Shown here: piece by piece, positions 15,407-24,304 of the stretch
Position numbering within the stretch: the stretch's first letter is position 1
Layout: every line of letters starts with the position of its first letter
Notes under the pieces: generated by a model
What the model saw: the letters and a program-made list of their open reading frames with translations, nothing else
What the model was told of the DNA's origin: nothing
Databases searched by the model: none
Virus record (IMG/VR): IMGVR_UViG_3300047319_000683
Location: 1 to 41,317 of that record
Source: a virus
Direction: 5' to 3' (one strand)
Length of the DNA: 41,317 nucleotides
Position numbers and translations under genes: made by a program

Positions 15407-15838
15407 ATGTCAATTGTCAAACGATTACAGGTCGCAGCGACGGTGACCGCCACCGGCGGCGCCTCTCAGGCGTTCTTCACCAATCCCATCGTCGGCGGGC
15501 AGATCGAGTCCATCCGCTATCGGCGCGGGGCAGTCTTGACGGGAGCCGCGACCACCAGCGGATTCGCCACGGTCGCTCACGTAAACATCACCGGCGCGCT
15601 GTCGGGCATCACGATCATCACCGCGACCGCCACGGGCGATGTGACCTGGTATCCCCGCGCGGGGGCGATGGATGTCAGCGGAGGGGCGCTCGGCTACAGC
15701 TCGGCCGGCACTCCGCCCTCTATCCCGGTGCCGATCTCCATTGCCGAGGAGCGGATCAAGATCGAGGTGACCTCCGGGGGCGCCGCGAGTAATGGCGGGC
15801 TGCACAGCATCTTCGAGATTTACTACACGGGGATGTAA
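15407..15838 (+). CDS. Probable virion protein, small and beta-rich (unknown)
   Basis: 143 aa, ATG with AAGGAGA upstream. It is Ala/Thr/Gly-rich with GGASQAFFTNPIVGGQIESI and a C-terminal FEIYYTGM. It resembles in style and length the 141-aa protein at 12873. No family recognised; a role as a capsid or tail accessory protein is inferred from position only. Confidence 0.7.
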   Translation: MSIVKRLQVAATVTATGGASQAFFTNPIVGGQIESIRYRRGAVLTGAATTSGFATVAHVNITGALSGITIITATATGDVTWYPRAGAMDVSGGALGYSSAGTPPSIPVPISIAEERIKIEVTSGGAASNGGLHSIFEIYYTGM

Positions 15839-15840
15839 CG

Positions 15841-16410
15841 GTGGCTAATGAGATCGGACACCATCCTCACCGCTCCTATATGGGGCAGGATGGTGCGTTC
15901 CACGTCAATGGGGCATCGTTCTATGATGATGATGGTAATGATATTTCCGATGATTTGGGCTCGGTGAAGACCACTACCGTGATCCTGACCGACGCGCAGA
16001 TCAAGGGTTTACCGAATGACACGATCACCCTGGTACAGGCACCAGGGTTGGGGAAGGCACTGCTCTTTCTCGGGGCATATTTCCAGGGGCATTTTGACTC
16101 GCCCACTACCTATATCGGTGTGGACACAAATAGTACCATTGGCATCGACAATGTGCAGATCAACATGGCAGTGTTACCCTCTGCGGCTATACCTGGGAAC
16201 ACCTCCTATACTGATTGGGCCATCTACATTCCACCGGGCGTCGCCAGTGTCTCTGACGGTGTAATGAGCATAAATCCTGCGAGTTGGTGGGAGAATCTAC
16301 CCTTCCGTATGTTCATGAATCAGGATGATACTGGTGACGATCTCACCGGCGGCGATCCTGCAAACACGTTGCAGGTCACCGTGATCTATTGCGTCATAGA
16401 TGTGTCCTGA
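15841..16410 (+). CDS. Hypothetical virion-region protein, more AT-rich than its neighbours
   Basis: 189 aa, GTG start three nt after the previous stop. It opens with a hydrophilic Asp/His-rich stretch (GHHPHRSYMGQDGAF, then DDDGNDISDD) and continues with beta-rich sequence. Codons often end in A or T, unlike adjacent genes, suggesting recent acquisition or exchange. I do not recognise the family. It could be an exchangeable capsid or tail decoration protein. Confidence 0.72.
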   Translation: MANEIGHHPHRSYMGQDGAFHVNGASFYDDDGNDISDDLGSVKTTTVILTDAQIKGLPNDTITLVQAPGLGKALLFLGAYFQGHFDSPTTYIGVDTNSTIGIDNVQINMAVLPSAAIPGNTSYTDWAIYIPPGVASVSDGVMSINPASWWENLPFRMFMNQDDTGDDLTGGDPANTLQVTVIYCVIDVS

Positions 16411-16429
16411 TATGAGAGAGATTGATTAA

Positions 16430-17269
16430 ATGCCCAATTTCTACCTCGACCGCTATAGCGCCAAGAAGGCGCTCAGCATTCCCGTGACATCGACCGCCGA
16501 CGATGCGGTGCTCGACACGGTGATCGAGGGCGTCTCGCGGCTGATGGACGATTACGTGGGCTTCCCCTTGTTCGCCAGCCTCGATACCCAGTTCTATACC
16601 GCCTCCGATGCGCGCTGCCTGGTGCTCGATCAGCCCGTGACCGACCTGACCAGCGTGGCGCTCGATCCGGGTGGCACGCGCACCTACAGTCAGACGATGG
16701 GCGCGACCTGCTACGACCTGACCGGCGCGGGGGCGGATTACAACGTGCGCACCAACAGCCCCCCCCAGCCGTTCTGGGAAGTCCATACCCGCTGGACCTC
16801 GAGCGCGGTGTTCCCCGAGCGCACTCCGAAGGGCGTCCAGCTCACCGGCACCTGGGGCTACACCAACCAGACGCGCACGCTGGCGGCGACTCCGACCACC
16901 GTAAGCGGCTGGGATGCCACCAGTACGAGCCTCAACTTTGTCAACGCCAGCACCATCGCGCCGGGTCAGACCCTTCTGGTGGATAGCGAGCAGTTGTTCG
17001 TGAAGGACGCGGTGAGTACCAGCGGCTTTTACGTGGAGCGGGGCGTGAACGGCACCAGTGGCGCGGTGCATACCAGTGCGGCGGTGGTCAAGGTGTACGA
17101 GTACCCCGTGATCTCGGAGGCGTGCCGCTTTCAGATCGCGCTGACCTGGCGGGCGAAGGACATGAGCGGCTACGGCGGTGACCAGGGCGTGCCGAGCCGG
17201 GCGCCGAGCGGCGGGCTTCACCCCTTCACGAAATCCATGCTGACCATGCGCAGCCCGGTGGCGAAGTGA
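16430..17269 (+). CDS. Head-tail connector (gp6-like) with embedded beta domain
   Basis: 279 aa. The N-terminus (YSAKKALSIPVTSTADDAVL, then IEGVSRLMDDYVG) is the helical pattern of phage head-tail connector/DNA-packaging proteins that form a ring under the portal. An internal block (about 165-225: APGQTLLVDSEQLFV, then YVERGVNGTSGAVH) looks like an inserted small beta domain. The C-terminal helix has SEACRFQIALTWRAKDM. It overlaps the next gene (GTGA). Confidence 0.78.
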   Translation: MPNFYLDRYSAKKALSIPVTSTADDAVLDTVIEGVSRLMDDYVGFPLFASLDTQFYTASDARCLVLDQPVTDLTSVALDPGGTRTYSQTMGATCYDLTGAGADYNVRTNSPPQPFWEVHTRWTSSAVFPERTPKGVQLTGTWGYTNQTRTLAATPTTVSGWDATSTSLNFVNASTIAPGQTLLVDSEQLFVKDAVSTSGFYVERGVNGTSGAVHTSAAVVKVYEYPVISEACRFQIALTWRAKDMSGYGGDQGVPSRAPSGGLHPFTKSMLTMRSPVAK

Positions 17270-17712
17270 CCACCCGCGCGGCGGTCTGTACCGGGATCAA
17301 GGCTCGGCTCGATGCGGCGAACATCGCTGGCCTTACCGTCCAGAGTCGCTGGCCGAAGGTACTCAGCCCCGGCCTCGCTGGCTGTCTCTGCGTAGTGGAC
17401 GCCACCGAGATCGAATACGGGTTGGTGTTTGGTTCGACGGACCGCTCGAGACTGACGATACAGCTCGCCCTGTTCGTCTCAATGGCGGGCGGCATCGACA
17501 ATGCTGACGAGTTGATCGACCCCTACCTCAGCAACACCGGCAATCAATCCATTCTGCAAGCCATCCGAGGCGACGCCTACCTGAATAACTCCGTCCAATA
17601 CGCGCTGCCCCCGACTGGCGTGTCCGAGATCGGGGTGCGGCACTTTGGCCCGGACGATGCGGGCTTTGATCTGTATGGCGCGACCATCGCCATGACCGTG
17701 GAGGTGATATGA
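17266..17712 (+). CDS. Probable tail terminator / head-tail joining protein
   Basis: 148 aa, GTG coupled to the previous stop. The layout of short N-terminal helix (AAVCTGIKARLDAANI), strand-rich middle and final YGATIAMTVEVI resembles tail completion proteins that cap the tail tube. The position between the connector and the tail tube genes supports this. Assignment is mainly by context. Confidence 0.65.
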   Translation: MTTRAAVCTGIKARLDAANIAGLTVQSRWPKVLSPGLAGCLCVVDATEIEYGLVFGSTDRSRLTIQLALFVSMAGGIDNADELIDPYLSNTGNQSILQAIRGDAYLNNSVQYALPPTGVSEIGVRHFGPDDAGFDLYGATIAMTVEVI

Positions 17713-17978
17713 CCAGATACCGCGCACTCGTTGATCTCACTTATCCGACCGACCCCGAAATCATCGCGCGCCTCCTGGCTGGCGACTTCATCCCGCCCGA
17801 GAAGCGCGGCCCGGTGCGGAATGTGACGGCCGGCGAGATCGTCGACGACATCCCCGAGACCAGCATCCGGGGGCTCCTCCAGAAGGGGCGCGTCGAGGAA
17901 GTGGGGCCGACCGCGCGCACCCGGCGGCCACGGTCGGCCCCGGAGGAAGAACCGGCCGAGCCAGAGGAGGAAAGCTAG
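17709..17978 (+). CDS. Small hypothetical protein in the tail region
   Basis: 89 aa, ATGA-coupled to the upstream gene. The first half is ordered (YPTDPEIIARLLAGDFIPPEKRG), and the last 25 residues are Glu/Pro-rich and probably disordered. Small proteins of this kind are common before tail tube genes, but no function is assigned. Confidence 0.7.
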   Translation: MTRYRALVDLTYPTDPEIIARLLAGDFIPPEKRGPVRNVTAGEIVDDIPETSIRGLLQKGRVEEVGPTARTRRPRSAPEEEPAEPEEES

Positions 17979-18716
17979 ATGACCGTTAGGGGATCTGCGG
18001 ATGTCAGTCTCTTTGCGGTGGGCGGCTACGACCTCCTGTCGAGTCTAATGGACATCACCGTCGGCCAGGAGGCGATCACCGAGAATACGAAGGCGCCCTT
18101 CGGCACCGGCTGGGATACGCACGCCTGGGTCAACATGAAGACCGGCAGTATCGGGCATACCGGCTACTACGATGACGGGGTAAACAGCGCCCATGAGGCG
18201 CTCAGTGCCAATCTCGCCCAGGTGAAAGTGCTCTGTTATGCCGATCAAGGCACGGCCACCGGCAGCGAGTTCACCGGGTTCAGTGGGGCGATCACCACGC
18301 GGTATGTCAAGGCCCCGAAACGGGGGGAGCTTACCAAGGCGGAGGGCGTCTACAAGGTCACCGGGCAGATCGACAAGGGCCAGATGTTGCATACGATGAA
18401 GGCGGCCACTGCCAGTGGCCGGTTTAACTCGGTGCTCTCTGCCACGGTCAGCAGCACCGGCGCGGTCGGCTACCTGCAAGTGCCCAGCATGACGCTCCTA
18501 TCCCACGCGACGGTCAAGATCCTGCATTCAAGCGACGACATCACCTACACGACGCTCCTCACCTTCGCTGCCTGCACCGCCAGCAATACGCCGACGGCGC
18601 AGCGAATCACGACCACCGGCAAGGTGGAGCCCTACGTCGCGGCAGATGTGACCTTCGCCTCGGCCAGCAGCACGGGGGCATCCATTACCTACTTCGCGGG
18701 GATCTCCCGCGTTTGA
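17979..18716 (+). CDS. Tail tube-like protein 1
   Basis: 245 aa starting one base after the previous stop. It shares landmarks with the next protein: a GYYDDGVNSAHEAL block matches GFYDDVATGPIAHYG, and APKRGELTKAEGVYKVTG matches LPKRGELTRWRGTFRPTG. A C-terminal extension (about 150-245) looks like an Ig-like domain. It forms or decorates the tail tube by position, two genes before the tail chaperones. Confidence 0.75.
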   Translation: MTVRGSADVSLFAVGGYDLLSSLMDITVGQEAITENTKAPFGTGWDTHAWVNMKTGSIGHTGYYDDGVNSAHEALSANLAQVKVLCYADQGTATGSEFTGFSGAITTRYVKAPKRGELTKAEGVYKVTGQIDKGQMLHTMKAATASGRFNSVLSATVSSTGAVGYLQVPSMTLLSHATVKILHSSDDITYTTLLTFAACTASNTPTAQRITTTGKVEPYVAADVTFASASSTGASITYFAGISRV

Positions 18717-18743
18717 TCGAGTACCAACTACGGGAGGTTTACA

Positions 18744-19172
18744 GTGGCCAATTTCGGACAGGCCGATGTTCACATCTTTATCGCCAGTGCGACGGGCGCC
18801 AATGCGACGGTGACCGAGATCAGCACCTACTGTGACACCATCAGCGGGTTCACGGTCGAGGCCCTCACCCAGCAAACCGATGGGTTCGGGGATACGTGGC
18901 AGGAGCATCTCTGGACTTCCATTCGGCGGATGGATGACATCGTGGTCGAGGGCTTTTACGATGACGTGGCGACCGGACCCATCGCACACTACGGCAACCT
19001 CAGCGCACTGGGGAGTGTACGGAATTTCGAGATCAACGTGGCCGGCGGCTCCAGCGATCTGCTAAATGGCGCCTGTATCGTGATGAAGATCGACCGCTTG
19101 CCCAAGCGCGGCGAGTTGACCCGCTGGCGCGGCACCTTCCGCCCCACCGGCGTTATCGGGACCGCCTCCTAA
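18744..19172 (+). CDS. Tail tube-like protein 2
   Basis: 142 aa, GTG start after GGGAGG. It is a shorter relative of the preceding protein without the C-terminal domain. EHLWTSIRRMDDIVVEGFYD and the PKRGELTRWRGTF block are typical of siphophage tube subunits. Two tube-like proteins may build one mixed tube, or one may be a tube-end protein. Confidence 0.72.
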   Translation: MANFGQADVHIFIASATGANATVTEISTYCDTISGFTVEALTQQTDGFGDTWQEHLWTSIRRMDDIVVEGFYDDVATGPIAHYGNLSALGSVRNFEINVAGGSSDLLNGACIVMKIDRLPKRGELTRWRGTFRPTGVIGTAS

Positions 19173-19207
19173 CATTCGGAATACCCCAACGCACCCAAGG
19201 AGGAGCC

Positions 19208-19684
19208 ATGCTGACCAGCAAGGTCAGAGAGAAGATCGAGCTACCCCACGAGCCGGGCCAGTGGATCGAGATCCGCCAGCTATCGGCTCAGCACTTCCAG
19301 GAGGCCCGAGAGACCCGCGCGGAGACCAACCTCCGCGCGGGTCGCCGCTTCTTCGAGATGCTCCAAATGCGCAAGGTAGCCGGGCTCGATGATGCGCCAG
19401 TCGCCCCGGTCGAAACGCCGGTCGAGGCGGAACCCGTCCCCGTACCCGAGTCTGATCCGCTGCTCGACTTCGATGCCTTTACGCTGCTCAAGTACGGCAT
19501 CGTGGCGTGGTCCTACTCCGAGCCGGTCAATGTGGGCAACATCGCGGATCTCGATGAGGAGACCGTCGATCTCATCGCCCGGCGGCTGACGCCGCGTGCT
19601 CGCAACGAGGAAGAACGAAAAAACGGATCGACGAGCTCCACGAAGCCCTCGAAGGTCGCGGAGGCGCTCCCGACTACTGGCTAA
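19208..19684 (+). CDS. Tail assembly chaperone, short form (gpG-like)
   Basis: 158 aa, ATG after AAGGAGG. The position between the tube genes and the tape measure, and a frameshift signal near its 3' end, mark it as the lambda gpG analogue. The central part is Pro/Glu/Val-rich (VAPVETPVEAEPVPVPESDP). The zero-frame tail after the slip site (GSTSSTKPSKVAEALPTTG) is low-complexity. The chaperone binds the tape measure during tail assembly. Confidence 0.85.
   Translation: MLTSKVREKIELPHEPGQWIEIRQLSAQHFQEARETRAETNLRAGRRFFEMLQMRKVAGLDDAPVAPVETPVEAEPVPVPESDPLLDFDAFTLLKYGIVAWSYSEPVNVGNIADLDEETVDLIARRLTPRARNEEERKNGSTSSTKPSKVAEALPTTG
19618..19624 (+). promoter_or_regulatory. -1 programmed frameshift slippery heptamer A AAA AAC
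   Basis: In the zero frame the codons are CGA AAA AAC (19616-19624), giving the classic slippery heptamer. A -1 slip continues at CGG 19624 into a long open frame ending at 19941. This is the expected G/GT arrangement of siphophage tail chaperones. Confidence 0.88.
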
Positions 19685-19941
19685 TCTCGCGCATCCTTGA
19701 GGAAGGGTTGGCCGCTAGCGTGAATGATGCGATCCAACAGCCGCTCGACCTCTGTCTCGACATTCTCGAGGGGCGAGCCTATGCCGAGGCGCACGCATTG
19801 GTCAAGCGCACGGCGGATGAAAGTCAACTCCCGGATACACCGATGATCGAACGCGCGCTCGAATATCAGTATGCGCACGCAGCCGAGGTCTTCCAACAGA
19901 AGAAGGCCGCTCAGGAGGCCCGTAAGGCGGGCAAGAGGTAA
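19624..19941 (+). CDS. Tail assembly chaperone, frameshift extension (gpT-like)
   Basis: This is the 105-aa -1 frame segment expressed by fusion to the upstream gene, giving a protein of about 244 aa (139 + 105). It starts RIDELHEALEGRGGAPDYW and ends in a basic AQEARKAGKR tail. The segment has no start with a ribosome site of its own that would explain its first residues, which supports expression only as a fusion. Confidence 0.85.
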   Translation, partial: RIDELHEALEGRGGAPDYWLISRILEEGLAASVNDAIQQPLDLCLDILEGRAYAEAHALVKRTADESQLPDTPMIERALEYQYAHAAEVFQQKKAAQEARKAGKR

Positions 19942-19944
19942 ACG

Positions 19945-20427
19945 ATGGCCGGCACCTGGAAGATTGACATCGAGGTCTCCGGTTTCGACCGATTACGGCG
20001 GAAGATCCGCGAAGATCCCCCCTTCGTGGCTCCTGTCTGGAAACAGGTAGTGGAGAAGGCGGGCCAGATCGGGGTGCGGGAAGCCCAGCAGCGGGCCCCC
20101 CGCCGCTCGGGACTCCTGGCCGCCTCGCTCATTTCCACTGCGCAAAAGAAGCCGATGCCGAGCTGGGTGCGGGTCACCGATACGGCGCGCGCACGCGGGC
20201 GACTCTACAAGCGCCAGAGCAAAAAGGCGCAGGCGGGGCTAGTGGCGATGAAGTACACGAAAGGGTACTCGTATCCCGCGTGGCAGAACTACGCCATCCC
20301 CAAGGGCAAGCGGCGGGGCTCTCCGCATAGAGGCTGGTTCACGCAGGCCATGCAGTCCACCCAGACGCGCATCGGCCCTCTCCTGTCGCTCGCCGTCAAG
20401 CAGATCGAAGCCGAGTGGTATCGCTAA
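19945..20427 (+). CDS. HK97 gp10-like minor tail/head-tail protein
   Basis: 160 aa, ATG three bases after the previous stop. FDRLRRKIRE, QRAPRRSGLLAASL and the middle LVAMKYTKGYSYPAWQNYAI followed by HRGWFTQAM are the usual landmarks of HK97 gp10-like proteins. Such proteins help join or complete the tail. Its place between the chaperones and the tape measure is less usual than next to the connectors. Confidence 0.75.
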   Translation: MAGTWKIDIEVSGFDRLRRKIREDPPFVAPVWKQVVEKAGQIGVREAQQRAPRRSGLLAASLISTAQKKPMPSWVRVTDTARARGRLYKRQSKKAQAGLVAMKYTKGYSYPAWQNYAIPKGKRRGSPHRGWFTQAMQSTQTRIGPLLSLAVKQIEAEWYR

Positions 20428-20443
20428 CTAAGGAGACATCCCC

Positions 20444-23400
20444 ATCGCCTTCGGACAGAATGCCGATCTCGGGGCCATTCTTCGTTTCGGTGTCAGTGGA
20501 CAACAAGAATGGAAGAACGCCGAGCGTGATGCTGCCCAGTTCGAGCGGTCGCTCACCAATGTAGGAGCCGCCAGCAAGATCGCCTCAGCCGGCTTGACTG
20601 CCATGACGGCGGCGGTCGGCACGGCAGCGGTGGCGATGGGAGCCTTCACGGCGGCCATGACCGTGGGGGTCAAGCAGGCGTCTGACCTCCAGCAGGCGGT
20701 CGCCAACATCAAGTCGATCAAGCCCGAGATCGATTCCTCCAAAGTGTTCTCTGCACTCAACTTGATGCAGACGCAGGTGGCCCAGTCCAGTAAGGACATG
20801 GCAGCCAGTCTTTACAACATCTTCAGCTCAATGGATATTGGGGCAGAGGATGGGTTGAAGCTGGTCGAGAAGTTCGCGCGCGGCGCCACCGCTGCCATGA
20901 CCGATGCGAACACCTTCGGGACCGCCATCCTTGGCGTGTTGAATGCCTATAAGCTCGGCGTGGCCGATGCGGACCACGTGAGTGATGTCTTCTTTAACAC
21001 CGTTAAAGTCGGCGTGGTCAATGGGCAGGAGTTGGCTGCCAATCTCGGACTGGTCACCCAGAGCGCGAAGCTGGCCGGAGTCTCACTGAATGAGCTCGGC
21101 GCCATGATTGCGGGGGTTACGAAAGAGGGCGGACCGGCCGCCCAGAATATCAATAATCTCAATAACCTGTTCCTCAAGATCAACACCAAGGAAGCCGCCG
21201 CCGGGTTCAAAGAGCTTGGTATTCAGGTGTTCGATTCGTCCGGCAAGATGCGCCCGGTGATGGATCTTCTCTCCGATCTGCGCGATAAATTGGTCACTTA
21301 TACCGAGAAGGCGGCGGCCGCAGCGCTGCAGAAGATATTCCCGGACCTGCAAGCGCGCGCCGGCGCATCGGTGCTCATCAATGAGCTGGCTACCGTGCGA
21401 TCCGCATTGGAGACCAATGAAACCACCAGCGGCTCAGCGGCGGATGCCTATGAGACGATGGTCAATACCTTCGAGAACCAGAGCAAGATTCTTGGCCAGA
21501 CCATTCAATCGGTTCTGATCTCGGGTGGTATGGCCCTCCTTCCGGCGCTCCAGGCAGCCGTACAAGGGGTGAAGGGGTTCGTGGCCGAGACCGCGCCGCA
21601 GTTCGATGCATGGCAAACGCGCATTGGCAAAGCATTCCAGAGGGGCGGATTTGATGCGTGGTTGAAAGAGGTTGGAGAGGTCGCGGGTGAGTTAGGAAGG
21701 CAGATCGAGAAGTGGGCGCCGCAGTTCGTTTCCTGGGCAGGGCAGGCGAAGGAACGGCTGACGACCGTCCTCGGAGAGGTGTGGGGTGGCACCATTGTTC
21801 CTTGGATTGAACGTAAGGCCGATGAACTCAAGACCTTCTTCACCGAGGTCTGGTTACCCGCCCTGATCGACTGGTGGAACAGCGGAGAGACACAAGCCGC
21901 GCTCACCGCAAAAATGGATGCCTTCGGAGTCTTTGTGAAGGACTGGGCGGGAGAGGGCGGCGCTGGCAATCTGGCGGTCAAAGAAGCCGGCACCTCGCTC
22001 GGCGGGTCGCTGGTCAACTCACTCCAACAGGGCGCAGTGGATGCCTTCGCCCAGCTCCCCCAGTGGCTGCAGGACGTTTTGCGCGGCAAGTTCAATGTGT
22101 TTCCCCAGGTCACGCCCGGGACGGGCGGCGGCTCGAGCGAAGCAGCGCCGGGGGTAGCGCCCGGCTCGATGGCACCGGGACAGACCCTCTCCCCGATCAT
22201 CTCATCTTCCGCGCTCGGACCTTCTGCCGTGAGCGGAGCGGCGGGAGCGGCCGCCGGACGGACGTTCAGCCCATTCGATGAGGTATTCCGTAAATACGCG
22301 GGCGCGCTGGCGAATGATGACCAGTTCATCGCCATCGTGGCGGCCGGGGTTAAGGCGGAATCGGGCTTCGACCCTAACCGCGTGGGCGACCAGGGGCACT
22401 CGCTCGGCTTGTTCCAAATGCACGACCAGGGCGCGGGGGCGGGCATGGGAGCCTCGCGGGCGAATCCCGATGCCGCCAGTGCCAGGATGGTTCCGGCCTA
22501 TGTGACTGCCTATCGAGAAGGGCTCGGGCTTGGTCTGAGTGGCGCGGCACTGGCGAGTTACACCGCTCGCTACGCAGAGCATCCCTTCGACTATGCCAAC
22601 CCGAACAGCCAGGCCGGCCAGAACTACACGGCAGCCTATAACGCCGTGATTGGCGGGACCGCACCGAGCAGTGCTTCATCACGCGCGACGATGCCTGGTC
22701 AAACCCTCAGTGTTCCTCTGGGAATGGCCGGGAATTATGTAGGTGGCGGTTTACGAGACATTGCCGGAGCGGGTGAGGCCGCAGCACCCAGCACCTCGGA
22801 CGTGATAGGGGGCGGAACCCTCGATCCGTATGCGCTCACCAAAGAGAAATTGGATGCCGCACTGGGGGGTGCTTCCGCGCAAGCGGCGGCGGGGGCCAAG
22901 GGGCGGGCGCTCATCAAGGCGTTTGATGATGCCATCGAGAACGAAAAGCCGCAGGCGCTCGAAACCCTCACCACCACGATGTACGAACTTCGTGATGCCC
23001 TCCTGAATGATCCGCAGCTTTCGCCCGAAACTGCGCAGGCGCGTTTTGCCGAGGTCACTCAGGTGATCTCTGACGCCCTGTTGGATGGCTCAGATGAGGC
23101 CCAGGATGCGGCGCGGAAATATATCGCAAGCATTGAAACCGGACTGGCCATTGATAAGGTGGTCGAGGAAACCTCGAAAAAGTCCAACATCGTCATTGAG
23201 AATGCGCAGGTAGCGATCACAGCTGCCTTTGTCGCACGAGACAAACAGATTGCCGCCCTCTCGACCAAGAAGGAAGAGGCCATTGTTGACCGCGATCTGC
23301 AGCAGGCGGAGGCGGATCGCATTGCAAAGGCGGTGGAGGGCGCGCAGCAATACGTCAAAGCGCAGGAGGATTCACTCGCGGCACTGCATGACCTCCAGAA

Positions 23401-24304
23401 GCAGGACCGCGATTTTTCGGATCAGGTGGCCAAAGCGGACCTGATGTATATGGAAAAGATCGCGGAGTTCCAGACGAAGAAGCAGCAAACGGCGACGGCG
23501 AGCACCTCGTTTGCGGTGGGCATGGGCGGGGTGGCGACTACCTCGCATACCGATCCGCAAGCCGCGATCAATCAGCAAATCAAGGATGCGGTGCAGGCAC
23601 ACAATGTCGATATGTTCAACATCGCACAAGAGCAATCCATCAAAGCGGCCAATCACACGCAGGATGTAGCGTGGAAGCTCGAGGAAACTGCGCTTGCCTC
23701 CACCCTGAAGGCAACCATCCTAGAGCCCACCGCCGAGACCGCCCGCGCAGCGTCGAATGCATGGAAAGACGCCTACGATAAGACCGTGGTTATCCCCCGC
23801 GAGGCAGCGGCCTATATGGTGACTACCCAAACCAGCATTGATAAGATCAATACCGATCTAGGAGCGGCGCTCACCGGGATTCGCAACGAGGGGGACACGG
23901 CGATTGCCCGTATTCATGCGCTCTCGGCAATAGAACTTCCCCTAGTGCAAACGGCGGCGGGCACCGTGATGGACCCCGCTATTGCGGATGCGAACACCTG
24001 GGTTGGCATCCTGCGGGAAGGCGCGGCTATTTTGGGGAGCGCGGCGAGTGGAGGAACCGCTCCGCCGCCGCCCCCCCCGACCCTGCTGCCAGATCAGGGC
24101 ATCACTGCGATGGCCAGCGGCGGGATCGTGCGGCGTCCCACGCTGGCACTGGTGGGCGAGAGCGGCCCCGAGGCCGTAGTGCCACTGAATCAACTCGGTG
24201 GAGAGATCCACGTCCACGTGGAGATCGGCGGCAAGGAAGTGCAGCGTTATGTGATCGACACCGTGCAGCAGGCGAATCGACGGGGCGAGGTTCTCACCCG
24301 GTGA
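20444..24304 (+). CDS. Tape measure protein with lysozyme-like domain; probable ATC start
   Basis: About 1286 aa. It sets tail length and is threaded through the tube. The N-terminal part has the usual phage tail tape measure core (QASDLQQAVANIKSIKP, then NELGAMIAGVTKEGG). Near residues 610-740 a lytic transglycosylase-like domain carries VKAESGFDPN with a catalytic Glu, and HSLGLFQMH. Long charged helices follow, and the C-terminus MASGGIVRRPTLALVGESGP is typical. The frame is open to ATC 20444, eight nt after AAGGAG. From there the N-terminus reads like a tape measure start (AFGQNADLGAILRFGVSG). The first common start, TTG 20594, has no ribosome site. Confidence 0.93.
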   Translation: MAFGQNADLGAILRFGVSGQQEWKNAERDAAQFERSLTNVGAASKIASAGLTAMTAAVGTAAVAMGAFTAAMTVGVKQASDLQQAVANIKSIKPEIDSSKVFSALNLMQTQVAQSSKDMAASLYNIFSSMDIGAEDGLKLVEKFARGATAAMTDANTFGTAILGVLNAYKLGVADADHVSDVFFNTVKVGVVNGQELAANLGLVTQSAKLAGVSLNELGAMIAGVTKEGGPAAQNINNLNNLFLKINTKEAAAGFKELGIQVFDSSGKMRPVMDLLSDLRDKLVTYTEKAAAAALQKIFPDLQARAGASVLINELATVRSALETNETTSGSAADAYETMVNTFENQSKILGQTIQSVLISGGMALLPALQAAVQGVKGFVAETAPQFDAWQTRIGKAFQRGGFDAWLKEVGEVAGELGRQIEKWAPQFVSWAGQAKERLTTVLGEVWGGTIVPWIERKADELKTFFTEVWLPALIDWWNSGETQAALTAKMDAFGVFVKDWAGEGGAGNLAVKEAGTSLGGSLVNSLQQGAVDAFAQLPQWLQDVLRGKFNVFPQVTPGTGGGSSEAAPGVAPGSMAPGQTLSPIISSSALGPSAVSGAAGAAAGRTFSPFDEVFRKYAGALANDDQFIAIVAAGVKAESGFDPNRVGDQGHSLGLFQMHDQGAGAGMGASRANPDAASARMVPAYVTAYREGLGLGLSGAALASYTARYAEHPFDYANPNSQAGQNYTAAYNAVIGGTAPSSASSRATMPGQTLSVPLGMAGNYVGGGLRDIAGAGEAAAPSTSDVIGGGTLDPYALTKEKLDAALGGASAQAAAGAKGRALIKAFDDAIENEKPQALETLTTTMYELRDALLNDPQLSPETAQARFAEVTQVISDALLDGSDEAQDAARKYIASIETGLAIDKVVEETSKKSNIVIENAQVAITAAFVARDKQIAALSTKKEEAIVDRDLQQAEADRIAKAVEGAQQYVKAQEDSLAALHDLQKQDRDFSDQVAKADLMYMEKIAEFQTKKQQTATASTSFAVGMGGVATTSHTDPQAAINQQIKDAVQAHNVDMFNIAQEQSIKAANHTQDVAWKLEETALASTLKATILEPTAETARAASNAWKDAYDKTVVIPREAAAYMVTTQTSIDKINTDLGAALTGIRNEGDTAIARIHALSAIELPLVQTAAGTVMDPAIADANTWVGILREGAAILGSAASGGTAPPPPPPTLLPDQGITAMASGGIVRRPTLALVGESGPEAVVPLNQLGGEIHVHVEIGGKEVQRYVIDTVQQANRRGEVLTR

